From NCBI GenBank assembly GCA_013140935.1, contig JABFSD010000812.1:1-5969 (forward strand): a stretch of DNA of 5,969 bases. Direction: 5' to 3'. Within the stretch, counting starts at the first letter, position 1, and every line of letters starts with the position of its first letter. Shown one piece after another: positions 1-5,969 of the stretch. This DNA comes from Acidobacteriota bacterium. GTDB lineage: Bacteria; Acidobacteriota; Blastocatellia; RBC074. Position numbers and translations under genes: made by a program. Under the pieces are notes generated by a model. It worked only from the letters and a program-made list of their open reading frames with translations. It was not told where the DNA came from and ran no database searches.

Positions 1-23
1 GTGTATGGCGTTTCGTCAATCAT
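1..23 (-). CDS. Start of an unidentified gene, running off the left edge
   Basis: On the minus strand an ATG at 23-21 opens the frame M-I-D-E-T-P-Y and stays open to the window edge. The same ATG and spacing occur at 114-112, 12 nt after the stop of the Uma2-like gene. This suggests that the original arrangement was the Uma2-like gene followed closely by this gene, with the junction later duplicated. If the duplication is tandem, the protein should continue T-R-E-E-I-Q-R-V-G-N-S-L-P-G before new sequence, as seen in the inner copy. No Shine-Dalgarno is visible (the spacer reads CACCTTCTTGCG), so translation may depend on coupling. Too little is visible to assign a family. The call that this is a gene rests on the duplicated junction and is tentative. 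Confidence 0.35.
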
Positions 24-53
24 CGCAAGAAGGTGTTATGAAAGAGCTTCGTC
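1..53. repeat. Direct repeat, copy 1 (53 bp, at the left edge)
   Basis: This stretch is identical, base for base, to positions 92-144, an offset of 91 bp. It touches the window edge, so the repeat may continue further left. Read on the minus strand, it carries the codons for D-E-A-L-S plus a TAA stop (the end of the Uma2-like gene), a 12-nt spacer, and then an ATG followed by I-D-E-T-P-Y. The simplest reading is a 91-bp tandem duplication across a gene-gene junction, with the second unit only partly inside the window. A dispersed repeat cannot be excluded from this window alone. Confidence 0.93.
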
Positions 54-114
54 CAGGAAGTGAATTTCCAACCCGCTGAATTTCTTCTCTGGTGTATGGC
101 GTTTCGTCAATCAT
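16..114 (-). pseudogene. 32-codon truncated gene start created by the 91-bp duplication
   Basis: The frame begins with ATG at 114-112 and reads M-I-D-E-T-P-Y-T-R-E-E-I-Q-R-V-G-N-S-L-P-G, which looks like a natural N-terminus. At the repeat boundary (position 53) it enters the duplicated 3' end of the Uma2-like gene in a different frame. It then adds R-S-S-F-I-T-P-S-C-D-D and stops at 18-16. The stop lies 2 nt beyond the second copy of the ATG (23-21), so ribosomes finishing this peptide would end almost on top of the presumed real start. I infer a non-functional truncated copy, possibly acting as a short leader that couples translation. The product itself is unlikely to be functional. Confidence 0.4.
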
Positions 115-144
115 CGCAAGAAGGTGTTATGAAAGAGCTTCGTC
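92..144. repeat. Direct repeat, copy 2, overlapping the 3' end of the Uma2-like gene
   Basis: This is the second perfect copy of the 53-bp repeat. Positions 127-144 are the last five sense codons and stop of the Uma2-like gene; the rest is the short gap and the start of the following minus-strand frame. The 38 bases between the copies (54-91) would be the remainder of a 91-bp unit (54-144). Confidence 0.93.
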
Positions 145-741
145 ATCCGAATTTTCAGCTACAGGAAATTCGATCATTCGATAAATTTCACTCAACGCAA
201 CGGTGATGCCGAGGGATTCGAGTTCGACGGAGTTTTCCAGTCCGATGACATCGTTGCGTACCCAACGGTTATCGGGCTGTCGGCGATAGCGAATGACGTG
301 AGGGCGATCTTGTTCAACGAGCAAGTATTCCTGAAAACTCTCAATGGCTTGATAAGCGATAAACTTGTCATCGCGGTCATAGCGTTCGGTTTTGGGCGAA
401 AGGATTTCGCAAATAAAGACGGGGTTAAGCAGCATTTGAATCCCCCGGTATTCTTCGGTTTGTTTTTCGCCGCACACGACACTCACATCGGCCATACGAA
501 AAGGCAGCGCTTTCACCGTTTTGATAGCCGCGCTACCGCTCATCACTCGACACGGACGTTCGGCCAGAAGATTCCCGATATGGCGACCGAGGTTTGATTC
601 GATCTCGCTATGGATGAGCGTGCCCGAGGCCATTGAAAGAACTTCACCGTCGAAATACTCAAAGCGTTCTTCCGAGTTCAGCAGTAACTCGACATATTCT
701 TCGACGGTGTATTTTCGTCTGCCTGTTGCTGGTGCGGTCAT
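127..741 (-). CDS. Uma2-family (DUF820) PD-(D/E)XK nuclease-like protein
   Basis: The predicted protein has 204 residues, close to the usual length for Uma2 proteins, which carry a restriction-endonuclease-like fold. Their biological role is poorly known despite very high copy numbers in some phyla. Family signatures appear in order: Y-T-V-E-E-Y near residue 11; F-D-G-E-V at 30-34; a helix starting H-S-E-I near 44; A-D-V-S-V-V-C around 84-90 (D85, first acidic active-site position); P-V-F-I-C-E-I-L-S-P at 107-116 (E112); and D-D-K-F-I-A-Y at 124-130 (K126), followed by E-Y-L-L-V-E. Many homologues have Pro before the first Asp; here it is Ala84. The ATG at 741 is chosen because AAGGAG lies 7 nt upstream. 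An in-frame ATG at 828 would add 29 residues but has no such site. Its last codons lie in the direct repeat, and another gene probably follows 12 nt downstream. It could be a nuclease or a DNA-binding accessory protein; the family call is firm, the function is not. Confidence 0.92.
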   Translation of the reverse strand: MTAPATGRRKYTVEEYVELLLNSEERFEYFDGEVLSMASGTLIHSEIESNLGRHIGNLLAERPCRVMSGSAAIKTVKALPFRMADVSVVCGEKQTEEYRGIQMLLNPVFICEILSPKTERYDRDDKFIAYQAIESFQEYLLVEQDRPHVIRYRRQPDNRWVRNDVIGLENSVELESLGITVALSEIYRMIEFPVAENSDDEALS

Positions 742-748
742 TGGCGTT

Positions 749-754
749 CTCCTT
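749..754 (-). promoter_or_regulatory. Ribosome binding site of the Uma2-like gene
   Basis: AAGGAG on the minus strand sits 7 nt before the ATG at 741-739. It decides the start: the longer in-frame alternative at 828 is preceded by no purine-rich motif. Confidence 0.8.
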
Positions 755-774
755 TTCTCGTGCGGGGCGCGAGC

Positions 775-804
775 ATCATACGCTTGCGCCAGTAACTCGA
801 ACAA
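775..804 (-). promoter_or_regulatory. Candidate sigma-70-like promoter for the Uma2-like gene
   Basis: On the minus strand, TTGTTC (804-799) and TATGAT (780-775) are separated by 18 bp. The -10 matches the consensus at five of six positions; the -35 matches at only three. Transcription would start about 30 nt upstream of the ATG at 741, which also fits that start rather than the longer one at 828. Inference from consensus matching only. Confidence 0.35.
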
Positions 805-817
805 GACGTAGTTGGCA

Positions 818-847
818 TCGTCAGACACGTTTCAGTCTGTGTATAGT
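818..847 (+). promoter_or_regulatory. Candidate promoter for the exported GATase-like gene
   Basis: TCGTCA (818-823) and TATAGT (842-847) are 18 bp apart; the -35 matches four of six and the -10 five of six consensus positions. A start near 854 would give a leader of about two dozen nucleotides before the ATG at 878. It lies in the 136-bp divergent region shared with the Uma2-like gene, and the two candidate promoters face away from each other without overlapping. Not confirmed by anything beyond sequence match. Confidence 0.35.
822..839. promoter_or_regulatory. Inverted repeat CAGAC-N8-GTCTG, possible operator
   Basis: Perfect 5-bp arms (822-826 and 835-839) flank an 8-bp spacer, with one half-site centre about every 13 bp. 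The element falls almost entirely between the candidate -35 and -10 of the plus-strand promoter, where a bound repressor or MerR-like activator would act. The arms are short and such repeats occur by chance, so this is a weak call. Confidence 0.25.
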
Positions 848-861
848 GCCGCGACAAATTC

Positions 862-867
862 AGGAGG
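862..867 (+). promoter_or_regulatory. Ribosome binding site of the exported GATase-like gene
   Basis: A perfect AGGAGG ends 10 nt before the ATG at 878. It supports that start over an in-frame ATG at 812, which would place 22 non-hydrophobic residues in front of the signal peptide. Confidence 0.85.
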
Positions 868-877
868 AAAATTCGTT

Positions 878-1813
878 ATGGCACCACGCTTACGATGTTT
901 TTGTTTAGGCGCATTCACGTTGTCGCTGTGCGTTTTGGCCCGCGCACAACAAGTACCCGACACCGCTTTCAAACCCGCCATCGCCCAACCCGCTTACGTC
1001 GAAGGGAAAGGCCCGGTCGTCTTGCTCGACGAAGCCCATTTCAATTTTCATACGGCGACCGGACGCTATCTGGCGTTTGCCGAATTGTTGCGGCGCGATG
1101 GATACGTCGTGAAATCGAATAGCGAAAAGTTCACGGCGGCTACGTTGCAAGCGGGCAAGATTCTGGTCATCGCCAACGCTTTGCATGAAAGCAATCAAGA
1201 CAATTGGTCGCCGCCTAATCCGTCAGCTTTCACCGATGCCGAAATCGCTGCGGTGCAGGCTTGGGTAAAAGGCGGCGGCGCGTTGTTGTTGATTGCCGAT
1301 CATCTGCCCTTTCCCGGCGCGGCGGACAAATTGGCGACGGCGTTTGGCATTCGCTTTAACAACGGATACGCCTCGGACCCGCGCAGCAAGAATGGGCCGT
1401 TGGTATTCAAGACGGACGATCAATCGTTGCTGTCGCATCCGATCACCAAAGGCCGCGCAGCCGGTGAGCAAGTTACGTCGGTAGCAACGTTCACGGGTTC
1501 GGCGTTCCAGATCGAAAAGGGCGGGCGACCGCTGATGGTTTTCGGCAAAGGATCGCAATCGTTCATGGTGCGTACTTTCGGTGAAAAGATCAGCGACGAG
1601 ACGCCGCGCGTAGCGATTGACGGATGGTGGCAGGGGGCTACGTTGCGGTATGGCAAAGGGCGCGTTGCCGTGTTCGGCGAAGCCGCGATGTTCTCGGCGC
1701 AACTGGCGGGCGCAGCGCGCAATCCGATGGGGATGAATGCGCCGATGGCCGCACAGAATCCGCAGTTTTTGCTCAACACGCTGCATTGGCTGGCGGGCTT
1801 GCTGGGAGAATAA
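878..1813 (+). CDS. Exported protein with glutamine-amidotransferase-like (DUF4350/ThuA-like) domain
   Basis: The protein has 311 residues. It opens with a signal peptide: M-A-P-R-L-R, a hydrophobic core at about 7-20, and A-R-A before Q24, a standard signal peptidase I site. No proper lipobox surrounds C18, so a soluble periplasmic protein is expected. The mature part resembles the class I glutamine-amidotransferase-like fold: [10 protein letters not shown] near 47-56, a helix [12 protein letters not shown], the strand I-L-V-I-A-N-A near 95-101, [16 protein letters not shown] at 119-134, then L-L-L-I-A-D-H near 136-142. Near the C-terminus are G-R-V-A-V-F-G-E-A (261-269) and F-L-L-N-T-L-H-W-L, typical of this superfamily. 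The catalytic cysteine of true amidotransferases is not evident, so a binding role or other chemistry is likelier than glutamine hydrolysis. The substrate is unknown. The next gene is in the same direction, 130 bp downstream. Confidence 0.8.
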   Translation: MAPRLRCFCLGAFTLSLCVLARAQQVPDTAFKPAIAQPAYVEGKGPVVLLDEAHFNFHTATGRYLAFAELLRRDGYVVKSNSEKFTAATLQAGKILVIANALHESNQDNWSPPNPSAFTDAEIAAVQAWVKGGGALLLIADHLPFPGAADKLATAFGIRFNNGYASDPRSKNGPLVFKTDDQSLLSHPITKGRAAGEQVTSVATFTGSAFQIEKGGRPLMVFGKGSQSFMVRTFGEKISDETPRVAIDGWWQGATLRYGKGRVAVFGEAAMFSAQLAGAARNPMGMNAPMAAQNPQFLLNTLHWLAGLLGE

Positions 1814-1943
1814 CGAGTAGCTTGAACAAGCCGTGAGCTTCGTCAACAATACGACCATCCTCCTCAATGAAACGATTGAAAGATGCCTCAAAGGCACGCA
1901 AATCCCAACGGTTCGCTCAAGATAAGCAAGCGAGCAAAGCAAG
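1814..1943. other. Gap between the exported protein and TamB-like genes
   Basis: The 130-bp gap contains only weak structure: a short palindrome GCTTGAACAAGC (1820-1831) and a 5-bp hairpin TGCCT-CAA-AGGCA (1884-1896). Neither is followed by a T run, so neither is a convincing intrinsic terminator. I see no good promoter. Read-through from the upstream gene is therefore plausible. A small upstream frame (1867-1947) occupies most of the second half. Confidence 0.6.
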
Positions 1944-1947
1944 ATGA
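1867..1947 (+). CDS. Possible 26-codon upstream ORF overlapping the tamB-like start
   Basis: ATG at 1867 opens a frame for a 26-residue, very basic peptide (rich in Lys, Arg, Gln and Ala, beginning M-K-R-L-K-D-A) that stops with TGA at 1945-1947. The stop overlaps the ATG of the TamB-like gene (1944) as ATGA, the classic geometry of termination-reinitiation. The downstream start has no Shine-Dalgarno of its own, which makes coupling attractive. Against this, the small frame has no ribosome binding site either, and a frame this short can arise by chance. Confidence 0.25.
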   Translation: MKRLKDASKARKSQRFAQDKQASKAR

Positions 1948-4900
1948 ATGAAAATAAGGAAACAGTTTCGCCGCCGCTGAAAAGCACGCGCCGCTCTTGG
2001 GCGCGTCGTTTTTTATGGGCGCTGCTGTGTTTATTGCTGCTGTTGGGATTGGCCGGAATCATCGCGTGGCGTTGGGTTAAATCGGAATCTTTCAATCAAT
2101 TCGTCGCCAGCAAGATCGAAGCCGGTGCGCAAGATTACGGCCTCAAGGTCAAAGTCGGCGGCTTCGGCTGGTCGTGGAATGAGCGGCAAGCCAAGTTACA
2201 CGACCTCGTGGTGACGAACGAAAAGGGGCAGCCCATAGCCGAGATCAAATCAGCCCAGCTCGACCTCGAGATTCTCGAACCTTATACCCGCCGCGAAGCC
2301 GTTTTGCGCCAACTCACTTTGGATGGTGTCACGCTGCACGTCGCCATTGACGAACAAGGTCAGACGAATTTTGACGGATTACGTCAGCCGCCGAAGATAG
2401 ACGAATTTTTCAAAGTGGATTCGTCGCAACTCGCCATCGAAATTCTGAACAGCAAAGTGAATGTGAACGCTGTGCGCGATAAGTTCACGGCGGCGTTGCA
2501 GGGGGTGAATGCGGCAATCGGTTTTTATCCACCTGCGCAGGAGGCTGTTGTCTCATCTACCGTGAACGAGTCGGAGTGGTTGAAGGGGCAAGTTAGTTCG
2601 CCAAATATGATGGCAGTAAGCAGCTCTCTTAAAGGTCGTTTTGCACAAGTGAATCTTAAACACGCGCACGGAAAGCTCGGCTATGAAGGCCGTGAGTTCA
2701 CGCTCGATGACTCGCAAGCCGTTGTGAATGTCTATGCCGATAGCTTGCAGGTCTTGCACGCAGGCGGACGCACGCAACTAGGCAGCTTTACCGTGCAAGG
2801 TAAGTTAGAAGATTGGCAAGCGCAGCATTACGACTTTAGGACAGTGTTCAACGGCGAACTGGGCGAAGTGATGCGTGTGTTTGCGCCGTCTGCCGATGTG
2901 CGCGGCAACTTGATAGTGAACGCCACCGTTAAAGGGACGAAGGCGCAACCGGTTTTTGAGGGTGCGGCTGAATCCAGTGATTTGGCTTTCAGTCAAACAC
3001 GCTTGCGCAACGTCACGACGGGTGCCGCGACTGTGATAGTCAAAGGTGGTGAAGTTACTTTCGCGCTGGATCGCATTCGTGCGGGTGTGCTGTCAGTGTC
3101 GAATGTCAAGCTGACCGATCTAGGCTTGAGCGTTGTGAAAGGTTCTTACCGACAAGGCAAGCTCGACCTTAAATCGCAAACCGCGAACTTGCCGCGCGTG
3201 GAATGGCAAGGCGGCGCGGTGCGCGAGACGAGCTTGCGCAATGTGAGTTTCACGCTTGAGGGCAAACGCTATACGACCGCAGCCGACGCCATCGTCACCG
3301 GCGGAGAAGTCGCGTTGGGCGGCAAGCTCAATGCGCTGAAGTTCGGCAAAGCGACGACGCAATTCAAACTCGATAACGAAGCCGTCAAACTCGACAAGCT
3401 GAAAGTCGCGTTGCTCGAAGGCATTGCAGAAGGCGCGGCGGAGATCGCTTTGTCGCGCAACGGACAAAGCCGCGTGAAAGCGCAATTCAGCGAGATGCCT
3501 ACGTCACAGCTTTTCGCGTTGGGACAGGTTAAGACTGACAAGCTGTTGTTTGCAGGCAAGGTCAAGGGCGATGCCGATGTGACTTTCAACAACAGCGATG
3601 CGCGGCGCTTGCGCGGTGCGATCAATGTGCAGTTTGACGGGCAGGGAACTGAAGGCGTCAGTGGCATTCCGTTAAACGGCATGGTCGCGTTGCAGGCTGA
3701 CAACGGCACGTTCATCGTCAACAGCGCGTTGCTCAAGACCGATGTGACGACGTTGAATGCGAGCGGCAGCGTGAGTCTCGACGGCGAATCGAATCTGTCG
3801 TTACAACTCACTTCGAGCGACGCCAATCAGTTCGTGACGGTGGCGAACGCCTTTGAACCCGCGCAGAAATATATCGCGCAATACGAACCGTTGTTGACGG
3901 GCGAGCTTACGTTCAACGGAAAGATGACGGGCAAGCTCGACGCGCCCGTCGTCGAAGGCGATTTGCGCGCCGCCAGCGTAGGCGCAAAAGACGCGCTGCT
4001 CGGTGCGTTGACAGCAAAACTTTTGGTCACGCCCGATACGTTGCAGATGAGCGACGCGCAACTCGCGGCGAGCAATGGCGGCAGTTTGAAATTCTCTTTA
4101 CTGACGCCGCTGAAAAGTGAAGCAGTGAGCAACGGCACATTGACGGCGCAAATAGATCGCCTTGCGTTGGAAGACTTGCTGGCTGCGGTTGGCTCGCCCG
4201 CCGCGTTGGATTTCATCACGGGCAGTGTGAGCGGCAGCGTGAATTTGAGCGGCTTGCCCAATGCGATGACGGGTGGCGGCAAGCTGGCGCTATTGGATGG
4301 GCAAATCGTCAAACAGCCTGCTGACCTGGCTGAAGTCGAATTCAAACTCGACGGACGCAAGGTGATTTTAGATCGGTTGGAAGCGCGCCTGTTGCAATCG
4401 GGTTTGTTGGCGAAAGGCGCGGTGAATCTCGACAACAAGCAATTTAACCTCGAAGGCAAAGCCAATCAGATTGCGTTGGCGCGGTTGGCTGAGGCGTTTG
4501 AATTCAATCGCGTGAACATTACCGGCACGGCGGACGCGAGCTTCAACGTAAGCGGTGCGCTCGACAACGTAGAAAATCTGAAAGTCGAACTTACCGCACA
4601 AGGCCAGAACGTCAACGTCAACGGACGCGATACGGGTGAGTTGAAACTTACCGCACGTACCGATGCGGGCGGGCGCATCTCGGCTGAACTCATCACCGGC
4701 ATTCTCGCTACCGCAGCCAATGATGGGAAAAGACAGCCCGAAGTCATCAAAGGCCAGATCGAATTGCGCAAAGAAGGTCGCCCCGTCGTGATTGAAAGCG
4801 ATTTAAGCGATTTGGATTTGGTTACGGTGCTGACGGCCTTCGCGCCCGATTACGCCGAAACGTTCAAGGGCAAGTTGAATGGCAAGCTGCGCATCGAAGG

Positions 4901-5969
4901 GCCGACGGTGAATGCGCAAGGCGAGGCTTCGTGGGATGGATTGCGCGGACAGGCGCTGTTCAACACGATTGAGTTGGCAGTACGCGGCAATGATTTACAG
5001 ATTGCTACGCCGTTGGCGATTGAGTTTGCGGGCACGCAAATCAAGCTGCCTGAGACCGTCGTAAAAGGAGCAGGCCTTGAAATCAAACTCGGCGGGACGC
5101 TGGGTTTGCAAGACGAAGCGCGCATGGATTTCGCGGCGAGCGGCGAACTGGCATTGGCGAATCTGCCGGAGTTGATTGCCGACACGCGGCTGGACGGCAA
5201 GGTGTTATTGAACGGCTTGCGCATTACCGGTACGGCCGAGAAACCCAATCTGACGGGCGAGATTTTGTTGCGTGAGATTGGGGTGACCTCGTCCGATGCG
5301 CCGGCGGCGATTGAGCAGGGGCAAGGCCGCGTGACGCTCAACGGCGACAAGGCCGTGCTGGAATCGTTCACCGCGCGCGTCAACGACGGTACGCTGGATT
5401 TGAAAGGCGAAGCGACGTTCGATGCCCTCAAGCTCAAAGAGTGGCGCGGTGAGTTGGTGTCGAACAATCTCGACATTCTTTATGACGAAGTGCGCGCGAC
5501 GGTGAACGGCAAGCTCACGTTGATAGGCACGCCGCAAAGCCAGACGCTGAGCGGCGAGTTGACGGTTCCTTCGGCGGAATATACCGGCACGATTGATTTG
5601 GACGGCATCACGACGGGGCGCGTCGTTTCATCAAGTCTCGGCAAGTTTCGCGCACCGGGCATTGGCAATCGCAATCCGGGCCTGCCGCCGATCAACTTGA
5701 ACGTACGCGTCGAAGCGCGCGACGCGCTCATCATCCGCGATGACGAAATCAATACCGTCGCCACCGCCTTGCTCTCGTTGAGCGGACGATTGACCGACCC
5801 GACGATGACGGGGCGCGTGTCGGCGGATGGCGGCACGGTGCGCTTTCGCGGGCAGCGTTATGAAGTGACGACCGCGACGCTGGATTTTTTAGGCAGTGGT
5901 TCGCCTACGTTGAACTTGTTTGCAGAAGGCAACACGAGCGGCTATCGCATCAACATCGGTTTCGTAGGG
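1944..5969 (+). CDS. tamB: TamB/AsmA-like translocation and assembly protein, C-terminus beyond the window
   Basis: A single frame of 1342 codons has no stop and runs off the right edge. TamB family members are anchored in the inner membrane, span the periplasm as a long beta-groove, and act in outer-membrane protein assembly and phospholipid transport. Residues 1-22 are basic, followed by one membrane helix (about 23-42, very Leu-rich), then an AsmA-like N-terminal part (F-N-Q-F-V-A-S-K-I-E near 50-59; L-T-L-D-G-V-T-L-H-V further on). The middle is a long series of alternating-hydrophobic, Gly-rich strands in repeated modules. The TamB C-terminal domain (DUF490) is entered at about residue 1250: P-P-I-N-L-N-V-R-V-E-A, L-S-G-R-L-T-D-P-T-M-T-G-R-V, then G-G-T-V-R-F-R-G. 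E. coli TamB is about 1259 residues, so this homologue is longer, with perhaps 100-200 residues missing off the edge. The start is fixed: an in-frame TAA at 1923 precedes it and no other start codon lies between. No Shine-Dalgarno is visible. A TamA/BamA partner gene is not in the window. Within the superfamily, AsmA-like or YhdP-like proteins are alternatives, but the C-terminal motifs favour TamB. Confidence 0.88.
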   Translation, partial: MNENKETVSPPLKSTRRSWARRFLWALLCLLLLLGLAGIIAWRWVKSESFNQFVASKIEAGAQDYGLKVKVGGFGWSWNERQAKLHDLVVTNEKGQPIAEIKSAQLDLEILEPYTRREAVLRQLTLDGVTLHVAIDEQGQTNFDGLRQPPKIDEFFKVDSSQLAIEILNSKVNVNAVRDKFTAALQGVNAAIGFYPPAQEAVVSSTVNESEWLKGQVSSPNMMAVSSSLKGRFAQVNLKHAHGKLGYEGREFTLDDSQAVVNVYADSLQVLHAGGRTQLGSFTVQGKLEDWQAQHYDFRTVFNGELGEVMRVFAPSADVRGNLIVNATVKGTKAQPVFEGAAESSDLAFSQTRLRNVTTGAATVIVKGGEVTFALDRIRAGVLSVSNVKLTDLGLSVVKGSYRQGKLDLKSQTANLPRVEWQGGAVRETSLRNVSFTLEGKRYTTAADAIVTGGEVALGGKLNALKFGKATTQFKLDNEAVKLDKLKVALLEGIAEGAAEIALSRNGQSRVKAQFSEMPTSQLFALGQVKTDKLLFAGKVKGDADVTFNNSDARRLRGAINVQFDGQGTEGVSGIPLNGMVALQADNGTFIVNSALLKTDVTTLNASGSVSLDGESNLSLQLTSSDANQFVTVANAFEPAQKYIAQYEPLLTGELTFNGKMTGKLDAPVVEGDLRAASVGAKDALLGALTAKLLVTPDTLQMSDAQLAASNGGSLKFSLLTPLKSEAVSNGTLTAQIDRLALEDLLAAVGSPAALDFITGSVSGSVNLSGLPNAMTGGGKLALLDGQIVKQPADLAEVEFKLDGRKVILDRLEARLLQSGLLAKGAVNLDNKQFNLEGKANQIALARLAEAFEFNRVNITGTADASFNVSGALDNVENLKVELTAQGQNVNVNGRDTGELKLTARTDAGGRISAELITGILATAANDGKRQPEVIKGQIELRKEGRPVVIESDLSDLDLVTVLTAFAPDYAETFKGKLNGKLRIEGPTVNAQGEASWDGLRGQALFNTIELAVRGNDLQIATPLAIEFAGTQIKLPETVVKGAGLEIKLGGTLGLQDEARMDFAASGELALANLPELIADTRLDGKVLLNGLRITGTAEKPNLTGEILLREIGVTSSDAPAAIEQGQGRVTLNGDKAVLESFTARVNDGTLDLKGEATFDALKLKEWRGELVSNNLDILYDEVRATVNGKLTLIGTPQSQTLSGELTVPSAEYTGTIDLDGITTGRVVSSSLGKFRAPGIGNRNPGLPPINLNVRVEARDALIIRDDEINTVATALLSLSGRLTDPTMTGRVSADGGTVRFRGQRYEVTTATLDFLGSGSPTLNLFAEGNTSGYRINIGFVG
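2853..5580 (+). repeat. Degenerate protein-level modules in the TamB-like protein (about 107 residues each)
   Basis: A recurring pattern is visible in the translation: a short helix-like segment (such as L-T-V-L-x-A-F-A-P or L-L-A-A-V-G-S-P), then G-x-hydrophobic-x-G, a strand, G, a proline or short turn, and G-x-hydrophobic. The Gly-rich anchor falls at about residues 321, 538, 652, 759, 860, 975, 1084 and 1188. From 538 onward the spacing is 114, 107, 101, 115, 109 and 104 residues. Identity between modules is low, so the repeat is structural rather than a recent DNA duplication. A counterpart near residue 430 was not recognised. Positions were assigned by eye. Confidence 0.55.

Noticed and set aside
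1..144. The direct repeat as a CRISPR array
   Set aside because: Only two copies of 53 bp are present, the repeat encodes gene ends and starts, and no cas genes are nearby.
742..828. A 29-residue N-terminal extension of the Uma2-like protein
   Set aside because: The ATG at 828 has no ribosome binding site, whereas the ATG at 741 has AAGGAG at 7 nt, and the candidate promoter -10 lies inside the extension.
812..877. A 22-residue N-terminal extension of the exported GATase-like protein
   Set aside because: It would bury the signal peptide and ignore the AGGAGG site before the ATG at 878. The extension also overlaps the candidate promoter.
1836..1845. A 10-base match (GAGCTTCGTC) to the end of the 53-bp repeat
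   Set aside because: The match does not extend on either side, and a 10-base match is expected by chance at this scale.
1820..1896. Short hairpins after the GATase-like gene as a terminator
   Set aside because: Stems are only 4-5 bp and no T tract follows.
1223..2095. A 290-codon minus-strand frame across the end of the GATase-like gene and the start of the tamB-like gene
   Set aside because: It is antisense to two well-supported genes, its translation is Arg/His-rich and low in recognisable structure, and it matches no family I know.
3269..5836. Several long minus-strand frames (for example 3269-3826, 3827-4465, 4850-5476, 5480-5836)
   Set aside because: All lie opposite the continuous TamB-like frame. 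Their Ser/Ala/Pro-rich translations are what codon bias on the coding strand produces in its antisense.

Overview
The window looks like ordinary chromosomal DNA of a diderm (Gram-negative) bacterium with moderately high GC. A TamB-type protein needs an outer membrane, and the Uma2-family gene and the secreted glutamine-amidotransferase-like protein are types common in Acidobacteriota and other soil or environmental phyla. An acidobacterial (for example Blastocatellia-like) origin is my best guess from gene content only. No marker gene in the window settles the taxonomy.

Layout. Bases 1-144, at the left edge, hold two identical 53-bp copies with a 91-bp offset. The repeat carries the last codons of a Uma2-family gene and the first codons of whatever gene follows it on the minus strand. 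Bases 127-741 (minus) encode a 204-residue Uma2-family PD-(D/E)XK nuclease-like protein with a clear Shine-Dalgarno site. Bases 742-877 are a divergent intergenic region with candidate promoters for both directions and a small inverted repeat. Bases 878-1813 (plus) encode a 311-residue exported protein with a glutamine-amidotransferase-like (DUF4350/ThuA-like) fold. Bases 1814-1943 are a 130-bp gap with no clear terminator but a small upstream reading frame that overlaps the next start codon. Bases 1944-5969 (plus) are one uninterrupted reading frame of 1342 codons that runs off the right edge. It encodes a TamB/AsmA-like envelope protein with an N-terminal membrane anchor, a very long beta-rich periplasmic region built of modules about 107 residues apart, and the first part of the conserved TamB C-terminal domain (DUF490).

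How the genes may work together. The two plus-strand genes both point to the cell envelope (one exported, one anchored and periplasm-spanning) and could be co-transcribed, but the sequence does not show a functional link. The Uma2-like gene is divergent and belongs to a separate minus-strand unit that continues off the left edge. I see no insertion sequence, CRISPR array, tRNA or rRNA, and no convincing evidence of an undescribed system. The most unusual items are the 91-bp tandem duplication at a gene junction, the regular module spacing in the TamB-like protein, and its start codon, which lacks a ribosome binding site but overlaps a small upstream reading frame.
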